A stretch of DNA of 64,000 nucleotides from Streptomyces pactum (GCF_002005225.1 NZ_CP019724.1:7110001-7174000), one strand, 5' to 3'. Counted from the first letter of the stretch, positions 1 through 10,227 are shown. Numbers and translations are program-made. Notes: generated by a model not told the origin, from the sequence alone.

Positions 1-1185
<1,185 letters not shown>

Positions 1186-1271
1186 CAGTTGCTCGCGTCC
1201 ACTGTGTTGGTTCTGAAACCACGAACAATCAGACCTGTGTTGGTCACCGGGTTGGTTGTCTGTTTCATAGT

Positions 1272-1390
1272 GTTTCGGTGGTCATAGCGTAGGGGAAACG
1301 CCCGGTTACATTTCGAACCCGGAAGCTAAGCCTTACAGCGCCGATGGTACTGCAGGGGGGACCCTGTGGGAGAGTAGGACGCCGCCGAAC
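1272..1390 (+). rRNA. rrf: 5S ribosomal RNA
   Basis: About 119 nt running from GTTTCGGTGGTCATAGCG to GGACGCCGCCGAAC, which pair as helix I of 5S rRNA. It lies about 90 bp after the 23S gene in normal rrn order and is followed at once by a strong terminator. The arms GUAGGG and CCUUAC can pair as helix II, as expected for a functional copy. Confidence 0.95.
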
Positions 1391-1397
1391 TCCTTTT

Positions 1398-1443
1398 AGA
1401 GCTCTGGCTCTTGGGCATGCAGCCCAGGAGCCAGAGCTTTTTT
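1398..1443 (+). terminator. Rho-independent terminator of the rRNA operon
   Basis: The arms AGCTCTGGCTC and GAGCCAGAGCT form a perfect 11-bp stem that continues inward through TGGGC/GCCCA around a short loop, and a run of six or seven T follows. It lies directly after 5S rRNA and ends the rrn operon. Confidence 0.93.
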
Positions 1444-1497
1444 GCGTTGAGGTAGGGTCAGTGAGCATCATTGACTCGTCCCCCAGGAGGCCCCCGC

Positions 1498-2106
1498 GTG
1501 GAGGTCCAGGAGACCCGCGTGCAGACCGACCGGGTCCTCACCATCCCGAACATCCTCAGCATGGCGCGCCTCGCCGGCGTGCCGCTCTTCCTCTGGCTGA
1601 TCCTCCGCCCCGAGTTCGGTGGCTCGCAGAGTGACGGCTGGGCGCTGTTGGTGCTGGCCCTGAGCGGAGTCAGTGACTACCTGGACGGGAAGCTCGCGCG
1701 ACGCTGGAACCAGATCAGCAGCCTCGGCCGGCTCCTGGACCCGGCGGCCGACCGGCTCTACATTCTGTCGACTCTGGTGGGCCTTACCTGGCGCGAGATT
1801 CTTCCGCTCTGGTTGACCCTTGTACTGCTTGCCCGGGAAGCCGTCCTGCTCGTGATGGTGGGTGTCCTGCGACGCCACGGCTATCCGCCGCCGCAGGTGA
1901 ACTTCCTCGGGAAGGCGGCCACGTTCAACCTCATGTACGCCTTCCCGCTGCTTCTACTCAGTGACGGGAGCGGATGGATCGCGTCACTGGCCGCTGTTTT
2001 CGGATGGGCGTTCGCCGGATGGGGTACAACCCTGTATTGGTGGGCAGGTGTTCTCTACGTGGTACAGGTCCGCCGCTTGGTCCGTGCGGACACCATGACC
2101 GATTGA
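1498..2106 (+). CDS. CDP-alcohol phosphatidyltransferase, probably eukaryote-like cardiolipin synthase
   Basis: A membrane enzyme of about 202 aa that transfers a phosphatidyl group from CDP-diacylglycerol to an alcohol acceptor. The family signature is visible as D60-x2-D63-G64-x2-A67-R68-x8-G77-x3-D81-x3-D85, with four or five hydrophobic segments around it. GTG at 1498 is chosen because AGGAGG lies 7 nt upstream. In S. coelicolor the homologous gene next to a GDP-mannose nucleotidyltransferase encodes a eukaryote-type cardiolipin synthase, and M. tuberculosis pgsA2 has the same position. The acceptor (phosphatidylglycerol or glycerol-3-phosphate) cannot be read from sequence, so the cardiolipin assignment is by synteny. 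Confidence 0.88.
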   Translation: MEVQETRVQTDRVLTIPNILSMARLAGVPLFLWLILRPEFGGSQSDGWALLVLALSGVSDYLDGKLARRWNQISSLGRLLDPAADRLYILSTLVGLTWREILPLWLTLVLLAREAVLLVMVGVLRRHGYPPPQVNFLGKAATFNLMYAFPLLLLSDGSGWIASLAAVFGWAFAGWGTTLYWWAGVLYVVQVRRLVRADTMTD

Positions 2107-2220
2107 ACTCGCCGATTGTGCCGCCCACCGGTGGCCAGATGGCCCCCGCTGCAAAAGTGAGGGACTCTGGACGGGTGAAGTCGGTCAATCCGTCGTCTCT
2201 TACAGGAGGACGCTTCCGAC
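2107..2220 (+). promoter_or_regulatory. Short leader before the GDP-mannose nucleotidyltransferase gene
   Basis: A 114-bp gap lies between the phosphatidyltransferase stop and the next ATG. It contains the ribosome binding site ACAGGAGGA about 8 nt before 2221. There is no obvious terminator, so read-through from the upstream gene is possible. Confidence 0.4.
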
Positions 2221-4716
2221 ATGAAGGCCGTCGTGATGGCTGGAGGCGAAGGCACACGCCTTCGTCCCATGACCTCGAGCATGCCCAAGCCGCTCCTGCC
2301 GGTGGCCAACCGGCCGATCATGGAGCACGTTCTGCGGCTGCTTAAAAGGCATGGGCTCAACGAGACCGTCGTCACCGTCCAGTTCCTGGCCTCGCTGGTC
2401 AAGAACTACTTCGGTGACGGCGAGGAGCTCGGAATGGAGCTCACCTATGCTAACGAGGAGAAGCCACTCGGTACCGCCGGAAGCGTCAAGAACGCGGAGG
2501 AGGCATTGAAGGACGATGCCTTCCTCGTCATTTCCGGCGATGCCCTGACCGACTTCGACCTCACCGACCTGATCAATTTCCACAAGGAAAAGGGCGCGCT
2601 CGTCACCGTGTGTCTGACACGCGTGCCCAACCCGCTGGAATTCGGCATCACCATTGTCGACGAGGAGGGCAAGGTCGAGCGCTTCCTGGAGAAGCCGACC
2701 TGGGGCCAGGTCTTCTCGGACACCGTGAACACCGGCATCTACGTCATGGAACCCGAGGTATTCGACTACGTAGATCCCGACGTGCCGGTGGACTGGTCCG
2801 GTGACGTCTTCCCACAGCTCATGAAGGAAGGCAAGCCCGTCTACGGCTACATCGCCGAGGGCTACTGGGAGGACGTCGGTACCCACGAAAGCTATGTGAA
2901 GGCCCAGGCGGACGTACTGGAGCGCAAGGTCGACGTCGACATCGACGGCTTCGAGATCTCGCCCGGCGTCTGGGTGGCCGAGGGCGCCGAGGTGCATCCC
3001 GATGCCGTGCTCCGCGGGCCCCTCTACATCGGCGACTACGCCAAGATCGAGGCCGGCGCCGAGATCCGGGAACACACGGTCGTCGGCTCCAACGTCGTCG
3101 TCAAGAGCGGCGCGTTCCTGCACAAGGCCGTCGTGGCGGACAACGTGTACGTCGGGCCGCACAGCAATCTGCGGGGCTGCGTCGTCGGCAAGAACACCGA
3201 CATCATGCGTGCCGCGCGGATCGAGGACGGCGCGGTCATCGGTGACGAGTGCCTGGTCGGTGAAGAATCGATCATCCAGGGCAACGTCCGGGTCTACCCG
3301 TTCAAGACCATCGAGGCCGGTGCCTTCGTCAACACCTCGGTCATCTGGGAGTCCCGGGGCCAGGCGCATCTCTTCGGCGCCCGCGGGGTGTCCGGCATCC
3401 TGAACGTGGAGATCACGCCGGAGCTGGCCGTGCGGCTGGCAGGCGCCTACGCGACCACGCTGAAGAAGGGCTCCACCGTCACCACGGCCCGCGACCACTC
3501 CCGCGGTGCACGCGCGCTGAAGCGGGCGGTGATCTCCGCCCTGCAGGCCAGCGCCATCGACGTACGGGACCTGGAGAACGTGCCGCTGCCCGTGGCGCGG
3601 CAGCAGACCGCGCGGGGCAGCGCCGGCGGGATCATGATCCGGACCACACCCGGTGTGCCGGACTCCGTGGACATCATGTTCTTCGACGGACAGGGCGCCG
3701 ACCTGTCGCAGGGCAGCCAGCGCAAGCTGGACCGGGTGTTCGCGCGGCAGGAGTACCGGAGGGCGTTCCCCGGAGAGATCGGAGACCTGCACTTCCCGTC
3801 CAGCGTCTTCGACTCGTACACCGGGTCGCTGCTGCGGAACATCGACATCACGGGGATCGCCGAATCCGGTCTCAAGGTGGTCGTCGACGCCTCAAACGGC
3901 AGCTCGGGGCTGGTCCTGCCCAGTCTGCTCGGGAAGCTGGGCGTCGACTCGCTGACCATCAACCCCGGTCTCGACGAATCCAGGCCGACCGAGTCGGCCG
4001 ACATGCGGCGGTCGGGACTGGTGCGGCTCGGGGAGATCGTGGCGTCCTCGCGGGCTGCGTTCGGTGTGCGGTTCGACCCGGTCGGTGAGCGGTTGTCGCT
4101 CGTCGACGAGAAGGGCCGCATCATCGAGGACGACCGGGCGCTGCTGGTGATGCTGGATCTGATCGCCGCCGAGCGGCGCAGTGGCCGGGTCGCGCTGCCG
4201 GTGACGACCACCCGGATCGCCGAGCAGGTGGCGGCGTACCACGGAACCCAGGTCGAATGGACGACCACGTCTCCCGATGACCTGACGCGTGTCGGCGGTG
4301 AGGAAGGCGCGATCTTCGGCGGCGACGGCAAGGGCGGCTTCATCGTCCCCGAGTTCAGCAGCGTCTACGACGGAACGGCGGCCTTCGTACGGCTGATCGG
4401 GCTGGTGGCGCGGACACAGCTCACGCTGAGCCAGATCGACGCGCGGATCCCGCGGGCGCACGTCCTGAAGCGTGATCTGGCCACTCCCTGGGCGGTCAAG
4501 GGCCTGGTGATGCGGCGGGTCGTCGAGGCGGCCGGAGACCGCTTCGTGGACACCACGGACGGGGTGCGGGTGGTGGAGACCGACGGACGCTGGGTGATGG
4601 TGCTGCCCGACCCGGCCGAGGCGGTCACCCATCTGTGGGCCGAGGGCCCCGACGATGCCTCCGCGCAGGCGCTGCTCGACGAGTGGTCCGCTGTGGTGGA
4701 CAGCGCGGGCCGGTAA
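2221..4716 (+). CDS. Mannose-1-phosphate guanylyltransferase fused to a degenerate phosphohexomutase domain
   Basis: An 831-aa fusion. Residues 1-235 are a sugar-phosphate nucleotidyltransferase with the NTP loop GGEGTRLRP; about 245-375 is a left-handed beta-helix of hexapeptide repeats; about 385-831 is an alpha-D-phosphohexomutase fold. The first domain should make GDP-mannose for glycans and protein O-mannosylation. The mutase part lacks its catalytic features: the serine loop TASHNP is replaced by RTTPGVPDS (474-482), the metal loop DGDxDR by FDPVGER (618-624), and the C-terminal RPSGTEP by LPDPAEA. It is therefore probably regulatory or structural. The start has a strong Shine-Dalgarno sequence. 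Confidence 0.87.
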   Translation: MKAVVMAGGEGTRLRPMTSSMPKPLLPVANRPIMEHVLRLLKRHGLNETVVTVQFLASLVKNYFGDGEELGMELTYANEEKPLGTAGSVKNAEEALKDDAFLVISGDALTDFDLTDLINFHKEKGALVTVCLTRVPNPLEFGITIVDEEGKVERFLEKPTWGQVFSDTVNTGIYVMEPEVFDYVDPDVPVDWSGDVFPQLMKEGKPVYGYIAEGYWEDVGTHESYVKAQADVLERKVDVDIDGFEISPGVWVAEGAEVHPDAVLRGPLYIGDYAKIEAGAEIREHTVVGSNVVVKSGAFLHKAVVADNVYVGPHSNLRGCVVGKNTDIMRAARIEDGAVIGDECLVGEESIIQGNVRVYPFKTIEAGAFVNTSVIWESRGQAHLFGARGVSGILNVEITPELAVRLAGAYATTLKKGSTVTTARDHSRGARALKRAVISALQASAIDVRDLENVPLPVARQQTARGSAGGIMIRTTPGVPDSVDIMFFDGQGADLSQGSQRKLDRVFARQEYRRAFPGEIGDLHFPSSVFDSYTGSLLRNIDITGIAESGLKVVVDASNGSSGLVLPSLLGKLGVDSLTINPGLDESRPTESADMRRSGLVRLGEIVASSRAAFGVRFDPVGERLSLVDEKGRIIEDDRALLVMLDLIAAERRSGRVALPVTTTRIAEQVAAYHGTQVEWTTTSPDDLTRVGGEEGAIFGGDGKGGFIVPEFSSVYDGTAAFVRLIGLVARTQLTLSQIDARIPRAHVLKRDLATPWAVKGLVMRRVVEAAGDRFVDTTDGVRVVETDGRWVMVLPDPAEAVTHLWAEGPDDASAQALLDEWSAVVDSAGR

Positions 4717-4738
4717 GAACATCCCGCACGCGCGCGTG

Positions 4739-4770
4739 CCGGACAAGTGTCCCCAAGGGGGCCTGTCCGG
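4739..4770 (+). terminator. Possible terminator hairpin after the nucleotidyltransferase gene
   Basis: CCGGACA and TGTCCGG form a 7-bp stem around a G/C-rich loop just after the stop codon, without a T tract. A weak Streptomyces-type terminator is possible. Confidence 0.35.
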
Positions 4771-4815
4771 CACGCCGGTGGGGCCGTTCGGAGGTAGTGG
4801 CCGTGGCGTGCGACG

Positions 4816-5721
4816 ATGTGCGGCATGCCGCAGCAACCCCCCGTTCGGAGCACATTCACGCGGCCCGCGCGCCCGGACGCGTCCATGTCTTTGCTCACCA
4901 ACGTCATGGACCACAGCCTCGACGACGGATACGCCGAGGCCGCCGCGCGGAAGAAGGCCGACGGCACCGGCGGGCTGCCCAAGACCCTCCGCGCCAAGCT
5001 GGGACTGGCCGCCGGCCTGGTGCTGGCCGCCCTGGTCGTGACGGTCGGTGCGGCCCAGGCGCGGGTCGCGGCTCCCGCCGTGGCCAAGGAACGCGAAGAG
5101 CTCATCGACCGCATCGAGGGGGAGACCTCAGCGGCCGACCGGCTCGAGGAGAGCGTCGACCAACTGCGCGAGGACGTGAGCGCGCGGCAACGCGAGGCCC
5201 TCGAGAAGAACGGCGACGGTGGCCGCTCCGACCTGATGGGGATCCTGTCGGGCGCGGTCGAGGTGCACGGCCCGGGTGTGAAGCTCGTGGTGAACGACGC
5301 CAAGGACACGGGCACGGGCGGTGACGGGCAGCCGCGTGGTACCTCCGGGTTCGCCGACACGGGCCGGGTGCGGGACCGGGACATGCAGCGCGTGGTCAAC
5401 GGGCTGTGGGAGTCGGGGGCCGAGGCGGTCTCCATCAACGGACAGCGGCTGACGGCGCTGTCCGCGATCAGGGCCGCCGGTGACGCGATACTGGTCGACA
5501 ACAGGCCGCTGGTGCCGCCGTACACGGTGCTCGCGGTGGGGGACGGGGAGCGGCTCAGCACCAGGTTCCAGGACAGTGCCGACGGGCTCTACCTGCACGC
5601 CCTGCAGGAGAACTACGGCATTCGGACCGCCATCTCCGTCGCGGACGACCTCGAGCTGCCGGCCGCGACGAGTGTGATCGTACGTACAGCACAGCCGATA
5701 ACCGAGAAGGGCACATCGTGA
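4816..5721 (+). CDS. DUF881 family protein, membrane anchored
   Basis: A 301-aa protein with a cytoplasmic N-terminus, one transmembrane helix near residues 58-75, a short coiled coil (about 90-130, Glu/Arg rich) and a DUF881 extracytoplasmic domain from about 140, with the typical GPGVKLVVNDA and ILVDNRPLVPPYTV segments. ATG 4816 and ATG 4825 are both possible; neither has a well-spaced ribosome binding site. It begins a DUF881/small basic protein/DUF881 trio conserved in actinobacteria. The stop overlaps the next start (GTGA), which implies translational coupling. Function is unknown; a cell-envelope or division role is inferred from conservation only. Confidence 0.85.
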   Translation: MCGMPQQPPVRSTFTRPARPDASMSLLTNVMDHSLDDGYAEAAARKKADGTGGLPKTLRAKLGLAAGLVLAALVVTVGAAQARVAAPAVAKEREELIDRIEGETSAADRLEESVDQLREDVSARQREALEKNGDGGRSDLMGILSGAVEVHGPGVKLVVNDAKDTGTGGDGQPRGTSGFADTGRVRDRDMQRVVNGLWESGAEAVSINGQRLTALSAIRAAGDAILVDNRPLVPPYTVLAVGDGERLSTRFQDSADGLYLHALQENYGIRTAISVADDLELPAATSVIVRTAQPITEKGTS

Positions 5722-6050
5722 TCGCCGTACTGGGCCTCGTCGTGGGAGTCGTGGCCGGCCTCTTGGTCCGGCCCGAGGTGCCGGCGGCCGTCGAGCCTTA
5801 TCTGCCGATCGCCGTCGTCGCGGCGCTCGACGCCGTATTCGGCGGTCTGCGGGCCATGCTCGACGGCATCTTCGACGACAAGGTCTTCGTGGTGTCGTTC
5901 CTGTCGAACGTGGTCGTGGCCGCACTGATCGTGTTCCTGGGCGACAAGTTGGGCGTCGGAGCCCAGTTGTCCACCGGTGTGGTGGTTGTCCTCGGGATCC
6001 GCATCTTCTCCAACGCCGCGGCGATCCGACGCCACGTCTTCCGGGCGTGA
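5718..6050 (+). CDS. Small basic protein family (Sbp, DUF1290)
   Basis: A 110-aa integral membrane protein with three or four hydrophobic helices. The segments YLPIAVVAALDAVFGGLRA and GDKLGVGAQL are characteristic of the Sbp/DUF1290 family. GTG 5718 overlaps the stop of the upstream DUF881 gene. Its stop at 6050 lies within a few bases of the following gene's start, so the three are one operon. In Bacillus and mycobacteria the same arrangement is kept; the biochemical role is not established. Confidence 0.87.
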   Translation: MIAVLGLVVGVVAGLLVRPEVPAAVEPYLPIAVVAALDAVFGGLRAMLDGIFDDKVFVVSFLSNVVVAALIVFLGDKLGVGAQLSTGVVVVLGIRIFSNAAAIRRHVFRA

Positions 6051-6055
6051 GGCCG

Positions 6056-6937
6056 ATGAGCGACCACGACGAGCAGGGCGCGAACAGCCTGCGCAAGGAA
6101 CTGCCCGACGAGGTGCCGCCGACCCCTTTGGCGGTGTCCCCGGCGGCGGACGCACCGGCCGGTGAAGGACCGAACGAGGAGCAGGCGGAGCGGCGGCCCG
6201 AGCCGGAGCCCGGACTGACCGGTAGGCAGCGGCTGTTCAAGGGGCTGTGGCCGCCGCGCCTGACCCGGGCCCAACTCATCGTCGCCCTTCTCCTCTTCGG
6301 CCTCGGGTTCGGCCTTGCCGTCCAGGTGGCGTCGAACAGCGACGGCGACAGCGCGCTGCGCGGCGCCCGGCAGGAGGATCTGGTCCGCATCCTCGATGAA
6401 CTGGACGACCGTACTCAGCGTCTTGAAGACGAGAAGCAGGGCCTCGAGAAGCAGCGCGACGAGCTGGAGAACAGCTCCGACCAGGCCGAAGAGGCACGCA
6501 GGCAGACGCTCGAGAAGGAGCGGCAACTCGGCATCCTCGCGGGCACCGTGGCCGCGCAGGGGCCCGGCATCACGGTGACGATCGAGGACACGAAGGGGGC
6601 GGTTCAGGCGGACATGCTGCTCGACGCGATACAGGAGCTGCGCGCGGCGGGTGCCGAGGCGATCCAGGTGAACGACGTACGGGTGGTCGCCGGTACGTAC
6701 CTCACGGACTCCGACAAGACCGTGAGCGTCGACGGGAACAAGATCAACGCGCCCTATCGTTTCCAGGTCATCGGCAAGCCGCAGGACCTCGAACCGGCTC
6801 TCAACATTCCTGGAGGCGTGGTGCAGACTCTGGAAAAGGAACAGGCCACCGTTACTGTTGAGCGGTCGAGCAAGATCGTCGTGGACGCCTTGCGAGCGGC
6901 GGAGCGGCCTGACTACGCTCGGTCGTCCTCCCAGTGA
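6056..6937 (+). CDS. DUF881 family protein (second copy)
   Basis: About 293 aa. An acidic, proline-rich N-terminal 60 residues precedes a transmembrane helix near residues 80-98, a long Glu/Lys/Gln coiled coil (about 115-155) and a DUF881 domain with GPGITVTIEDTKG and NAPYRFQVIGKPQ segments. ATG 6056 is preferred over the in-frame GTG at 6047. It is the paralogue of the gene at 4816, and the two flank the small basic protein, which suggests a membrane complex; that is inference. In M. tuberculosis gcvH follows this gene; here a 190-bp gap leads directly to the FHA gene. Confidence 0.84.
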   Translation: MSDHDEQGANSLRKELPDEVPPTPLAVSPAADAPAGEGPNEEQAERRPEPEPGLTGRQRLFKGLWPPRLTRAQLIVALLLFGLGFGLAVQVASNSDGDSALRGARQEDLVRILDELDDRTQRLEDEKQGLEKQRDELENSSDQAEEARRQTLEKERQLGILAGTVAAQGPGITVTIEDTKGAVQADMLLDAIQELRAAGAEAIQVNDVRVVAGTYLTDSDKTVSVDGNKINAPYRFQVIGKPQDLEPALNIPGGVVQTLEKEQATVTVERSSKIVVDALRAAERPDYARSSSQ

Positions 6938-7127
6938 ACCGGCGGTGCATGGGGGGCGACAGGCGAGGGCATGAGGTTGCGGGGGGTCGGCGCACCGATT
7001 GGGTGGTGCGTGGTGGAAACTGTCTGGTGGAGACGGACGTTGTGAAGGTGTCCGGGTCGGTCAGTACGGTCAGTCAGGGTTCGTCCTGCCCCACGGGCGG
7101 GTCTGTTTCGGTCAAGGGGAAGCGCCC
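6938..7127 (+). promoter_or_regulatory. Intergenic region upstream of the FHA gene
   Basis: A 190-bp stretch where gcvH would sit in the mycobacterial order. No reading frame resembling GcvH, with its lipoyl-lysine motif, is present. A possible promoter is TTGTGA near 7040 and TACGGT near 7065, with a long 19-nt spacer. The ribosome binding site AAGGGGA precedes GTG 7128. Confidence 0.4.
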
Positions 7128-7958
7128 GTGAAGTTGTTTGCGAAGTTGTTCGGCAAGAGTGCGCGAGAGGGGCGCGAGAACGCGACCGCTCGCCATCGGG
7201 CACAGCCTGACGCGGAGGGCGGGCGCCCGATGTTCCGGGACCAGGTGGCTGGTCCGGGCGGTGACATTTCCGGTGGTCAGGGCGCGGCGTCTGTTGACCC
7301 TGCGCAGTCCGGCGACATAGGTTTCGGGCAACCGTCGACCTCAGGTGCGGGTGGAGGTTTTGCCCCCGGTCCGTACGCGTCGAACGCCCCGTCGGGGCAG
7401 CCGCGGCAGGAGGATCCGTCCATGTCGGCCCTGGTGTGTACGAGGTGCGGTAACCGCAACGCGGAGAACAGCCGCTTCTGCTCCAACTGCGGCGCGCCGC
7501 TGCGTGCCGGGGCGGTTCCGGAGCGTGCGTCCGAGACGACCTCCACGATCTCCATCTCCGGCCTGGAGGCGTACGACGCCGAGGTCACCGGCCAGACGGC
7601 GATGCCGGCACTCTCTCCCGAGGCGCAGGCGGCCGTCGACGCGCTGCCGCTCGGCTCCGCGCTCCTGGTCGTGCGCCGCGGTCCCAACTCCGGCAGCCGC
7701 TTCCTGCTGGACGGCGAGCTGACCACCGCCGGGCGTCATCCGCAGAGCGACATCTTCCTGGACGACGTGACGGTCTCGCGCCGGCACGTGGAGTTCCGCC
7801 GCAGTCCGGACGGCTCGTTCACGGTGGCCGATGTCGGCAGCCTGAACGGCACGTACGTCAACCGCGAGCGCATCGACCAGGTCGCCCTGTCCAACGGTGA
7901 CGAGGTACAGATCGGCAAGTACCGGCTGGTCTTCTACGCGAGCCAGCGGGGTTACTGA
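7128..7958 (+). CDS. garA: GarA/OdhI-like FHA domain protein with zinc ribbon
   Basis: A 276-aa protein. It has a flexible N-terminus, a zinc ribbon with C104-x2-C107 and C118-x2-C121, an ETTS phospho-acceptor motif at 136-139, and a C-terminal FHA domain (about 180-265; TAGRHPQSDIFLDDVTVSRRH and LNGTYVNRERI). GarA/OdhI proteins inhibit 2-oxoglutarate dehydrogenase and control glutamate metabolism when unphosphorylated; Ser/Thr kinases modify the ETTS threonines. The context (a downstream MerR, DUF151 and MerR series) supports the assignment. The GTG start is chosen by the Shine-Dalgarno sequence and the basic start VKLFAKLFGKS. The zinc ribbon is an addition relative to mycobacterial GarA. 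Confidence 0.88.
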   Translation: MKLFAKLFGKSAREGRENATARHRAQPDAEGGRPMFRDQVAGPGGDISGGQGAASVDPAQSGDIGFGQPSTSGAGGGFAPGPYASNAPSGQPRQEDPSMSALVCTRCGNRNAENSRFCSNCGAPLRAGAVPERASETTSTISISGLEAYDAEVTGQTAMPALSPEAQAAVDALPLGSALLVVRRGPNSGSRFLLDGELTTAGRHPQSDIFLDDVTVSRRHVEFRRSPDGSFTVADVGSLNGTYVNRERIDQVALSNGDEVQIGKYRLVFYASQRGY

Positions 7959-7963
7959 CCCGC

Positions 7964-7983
7964 CCCCGGGCTCCGCCCGGGGA
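7964..7983 (+). terminator. Short hairpin between garA and the MerR gene
   Basis: CCCCGGGC-TCC-GCCCGGGG (8-bp stem) lies in the 42-bp gap. It may attenuate transcription or stabilise RNA ends. There is no T tract. Confidence 0.4.
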
Positions 7984-8000
7984 ACCTCCAGGGAAGGTCC

Positions 8001-8738
8001 ATGCTTCGAACACCGAGCGGCGGTGCCGGACACGGCGCCGTCGCCACGGACAGTGGGCTGATGAGCATCGGCGCCGTGCTGAACGCGCTGCGTGACGAGT
8101 TCCCCGACGTCACCATCTCCAAAATCCGCTTTCTGGAGTCGGAGGGCCTCGTCGAGCCGCGGCGGACCCCGGCCGGGTACCGCAAGTTCAGCGCGCGCGA
8201 CGTCGAGCGCCTCGGCCAGGTGCTGCGCATGCAGCGGGACCACTATCTGCCGCTGAAGGTGATCCGCGAGCACCTGGACGCGATGGAACGGGGCGAGGCA
8301 GTGCCGTTGCCGACGCTGGGCAGGCAGCGGGACGGGGAGGCCGTCCCGGAGCCCGCCGAGGGGACCGCAGCGGCCCGGATCGGGCGGGACGAGCTGCTCG
8401 CCGCGGCCGGAGTCGGCGACCAGGAGCTGAAGGAGTGGGAGTCCTACGGGCTCCTGGCTCCGCTGCCCGACGGAACGTACGACGCCGAGGCGGTCACCGT
8501 GGCGTCACTGGTGGTGGAGCTGGGGCGATTCGGTATCGAACCGCGGCACCTGCGGGTGATGAAGGCCGCAGCCGACCGGGAGGCCGGGCTCGTGGACCAG
8601 GTGGTGGCCCCGCTGAAGCGTCACCGCAACCCGCAGACCAGGGCACACGCCGAAGCCCGTACCAAGGAGCTGGCGGGGCTGGCGGTGAAGCTGCACGCGG
8701 CGCTGGTGCAGGCCGCCCTCGGCGTGCGGCTGCCCTGA
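8001..8738 (+). CDS. MerR family regulator, FtsR-like
   Basis: A 245-aa protein. The winged helix-turn-helix near residues 15-85 includes MSIGAVLNALRDEFPDVTIS and KIRFLESEGLVEPRRTPAGYR, as in Rv1828 and corynebacterial FtsR, which regulate ftsZ and growth genes. A second helical domain follows (about 120-245). ATG 8001 has GGGAAGG upstream. Position directly after garA and before the DUF151 nuclease matches mycobacteria and corynebacteria. Targets in this organism are not shown by the sequence. Confidence 0.87.
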   Translation: MLRTPSGGAGHGAVATDSGLMSIGAVLNALRDEFPDVTISKIRFLESEGLVEPRRTPAGYRKFSARDVERLGQVLRMQRDHYLPLKVIREHLDAMERGEAVPLPTLGRQRDGEAVPEPAEGTAAARIGRDELLAAAGVGDQELKEWESYGLLAPLPDGTYDAEAVTVASLVVELGRFGIEPRHLRVMKAAADREAGLVDQVVAPLKRHRNPQTRAHAEARTKELAGLAVKLHAALVQAALGVRLP

Positions 8739-8809
8739 AACGAGCGGCCGGAAGACCCGGAACGCCCACCTGATCCCGGCCCGACTACCCAAATGTCCCG
8801 GGCACGGCC

Positions 8810-8815
8810 TAGGGT
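8810..8815 (+). promoter_or_regulatory. -10 box of a probable leaderless promoter
   Basis: TAGGGT ends 6 nt before GTG 8822 and no ribosome binding site is present, so transcription probably starts at the initiation codon. The -35 region is weak. Confidence 0.5.
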
Positions 8816-8821
8816 TGCTGT

Positions 8822-9295
8822 GTGAACGAGCTCGATGTCGTAGGTGTCCGGGTCGAGATGCCCTCCAACCAACCGATCGTGCTGCTGCGCGAGGTCGGAG
8901 GCGACCGTTACCTCCCCATCTGGATCGGGCCGGGGGAGGCGACGGCGATCGCCTTCGCCCAGCAGGGCATGGCGCCCGCGCGGCCGCTGACCCACGACCT
9001 GTTCAAGGACGTGCTGGAAGCCGTCGGCCAGGAGCTCACGGAAGTACGCATCACGGACCTGCGCGACGGGGTCTTCTACGCCGAGCTGGTCTTCGCCAGC
9101 GGCGTCGAGGTGAGTGCCAGGCCGTCCGACGCCATAGCGCTGGCCCTGCGCACCGGAACGCCGATCTACGGCAGTGACACGGTGCTCGACGACGCCGGCA
9201 TCGCCATCCCGGACGAGCAGGAGGACGAGGTGGAGAAGTTCCGCGAGTTCCTCGACCAGATCTCGCCGGAGGACTTCGGGACCAGTAACCAGTGA
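8822..9295 (+). CDS. Bifunctional nuclease (DUF151) family protein
   Basis: A 157-aa protein of the BFN/DUF151 family. The segments VVLLREVGGDRYLPIWIGPGEA and RPSDAIALALRTGTPIY are typical, and the acidic C-terminus EQEDEVEKFREFLDQISPEDF is the usual UVR-like tail. Family members have RNase and DNase activity in plants; the bacterial role is unclear. The gene lies between two MerR genes as Rv1829 does. GTG 8822 probably begins a leaderless mRNA. Confidence 0.88.
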   Translation: MNELDVVGVRVEMPSNQPIVLLREVGGDRYLPIWIGPGEATAIAFAQQGMAPARPLTHDLFKDVLEAVGQELTEVRITDLRDGVFYAELVFASGVEVSARPSDAIALALRTGTPIYGSDTVLDDAGIAIPDEQEDEVEKFREFLDQISPEDFGTSNQ

Positions 9296-9429
9296 GGCAC
9301 GGGAGCCGAGGCGTTCGCGGACGTCGCGCGGCCCTCCTCCGGGCACATTCGGCTAGCCTTTCCCCGCGGTTGGGCACGCGAAACCACTCGTAGGGTGATT
9401 ATCACCCGGCGTGCCGAGTGTGGCGATCG

Positions 9430-9458
9430 TTGACGCACCCTTGGTGACTGCCTACCGT
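9430..9458 (+). promoter_or_regulatory. Consensus HrdB-type promoter
   Basis: TTGACG, a 17-nt spacer, then TACCGT. This fits the Streptomyces housekeeping sigma consensus and places a start point about 25 nt upstream of GTG 9489. Confidence 0.7.
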
Positions 9459-9488
9459 CGAGGAGGCAGGTCAAGGACGGAGGTCGGC

Positions 9489-10172
9489 GTGAGAATCAGC
9501 GGCGACGGTACGACTGGGGGTGGCCCCGGGCAGAGCCTCGGGGCAAACGGTCCGTACCCTCCCACGAGCTCTCGGCTCCGCGCCGGCGGGGGGCATCCCC
9601 AGCACGGTGGGGCGGCCGACCCTGCTCCGCAGCGAGCGGCTGCCGTGCCGAGCAGCGGAGGGGCGACGTCCATGGCGTCCGAGCAGATCGGCTACCGCGG
9701 GCCGACGGCCTGCGCCGCCGCCGGTATCACCTACCGGCAACTCGACTACTGGGCCCGCACGGCTCTGGTCGAGCCCAGCGTGAGGCCCGCGCACGGATCC
9801 GGCACGCAGCGTCTGTACGGCTTCCGCGACGTGGTCGTGTTGAAAATCGTCAAGCGCTTCCTGGACACCGGGGTGTCGCTGCAGAACATCCGCACCGCGG
9901 TCCAGCACCTCCGGGAGCGCGACTTCCGTGACCTGGAGCGCGTGACGCTGATGAGCGACGGCGCCACGGTCTACGAGTGCACCTCGCCCGACGAGGTGCA
10001 CGCCCTGCTCCAGGGCGGCCAGGGCATCTTCGGGATCGCCGTCGGCGTGGTCTGGCGCGACGTGGAGAGCGCGCTCTCACAACTGCACGGGGAGCGGATC
10101 GACACCGGGGAGACCCTCGTGGGGCACAATCCGGCGGACGAGCTGGCGCGGCGGCGCAACCGGGCGGTCTGA
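9489..10172 (+). CDS. MerR family regulator (Rv1830/McdR-like)
   Basis: About 227 aa. Residues 1-60 are Gly/Pro-rich and probably disordered; the MerR winged helix follows (IGYRGPTACAAAGITYRQLD, then YWARTALVEPSV and TQRLYGFRDVVVLKIVKRF) with a C-terminal domain to the end. Start GTG 9489 has GGACGGAGG 5 nt upstream; ATG 9672 would remove the low-complexity segment. It is the second MerR of the conserved garA cluster, where the mycobacterial homologue regulates cell-division genes. Transcription probably starts at the promoter at 9430-9458. Confidence 0.85.
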   Translation: MRISGDGTTGGGPGQSLGANGPYPPTSSRLRAGGGHPQHGGAADPAPQRAAAVPSSGGATSMASEQIGYRGPTACAAAGITYRQLDYWARTALVEPSVRPAHGSGTQRLYGFRDVVVLKIVKRFLDTGVSLQNIRTAVQHLRERDFRDLERVTLMSDGATVYECTSPDEVHALLQGGQGIFGIAVGVVWRDVESALSQLHGERIDTGETLVGHNPADELARRRNRAV

Positions 10173-10227
10173 AACACCGCCGCACGCGGGCGGGGCATTG
10201 TCAGTGGCGTAGGGCAGCATCGGAGAT

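Noticed and set aside
2200..3792. Long minus-strand ORF opposite the nucleotidyltransferase
   Set aside because: Low-complexity Gly/Val/Asp/Arg product with no motif; the plus strand encodes a recognised enzyme.
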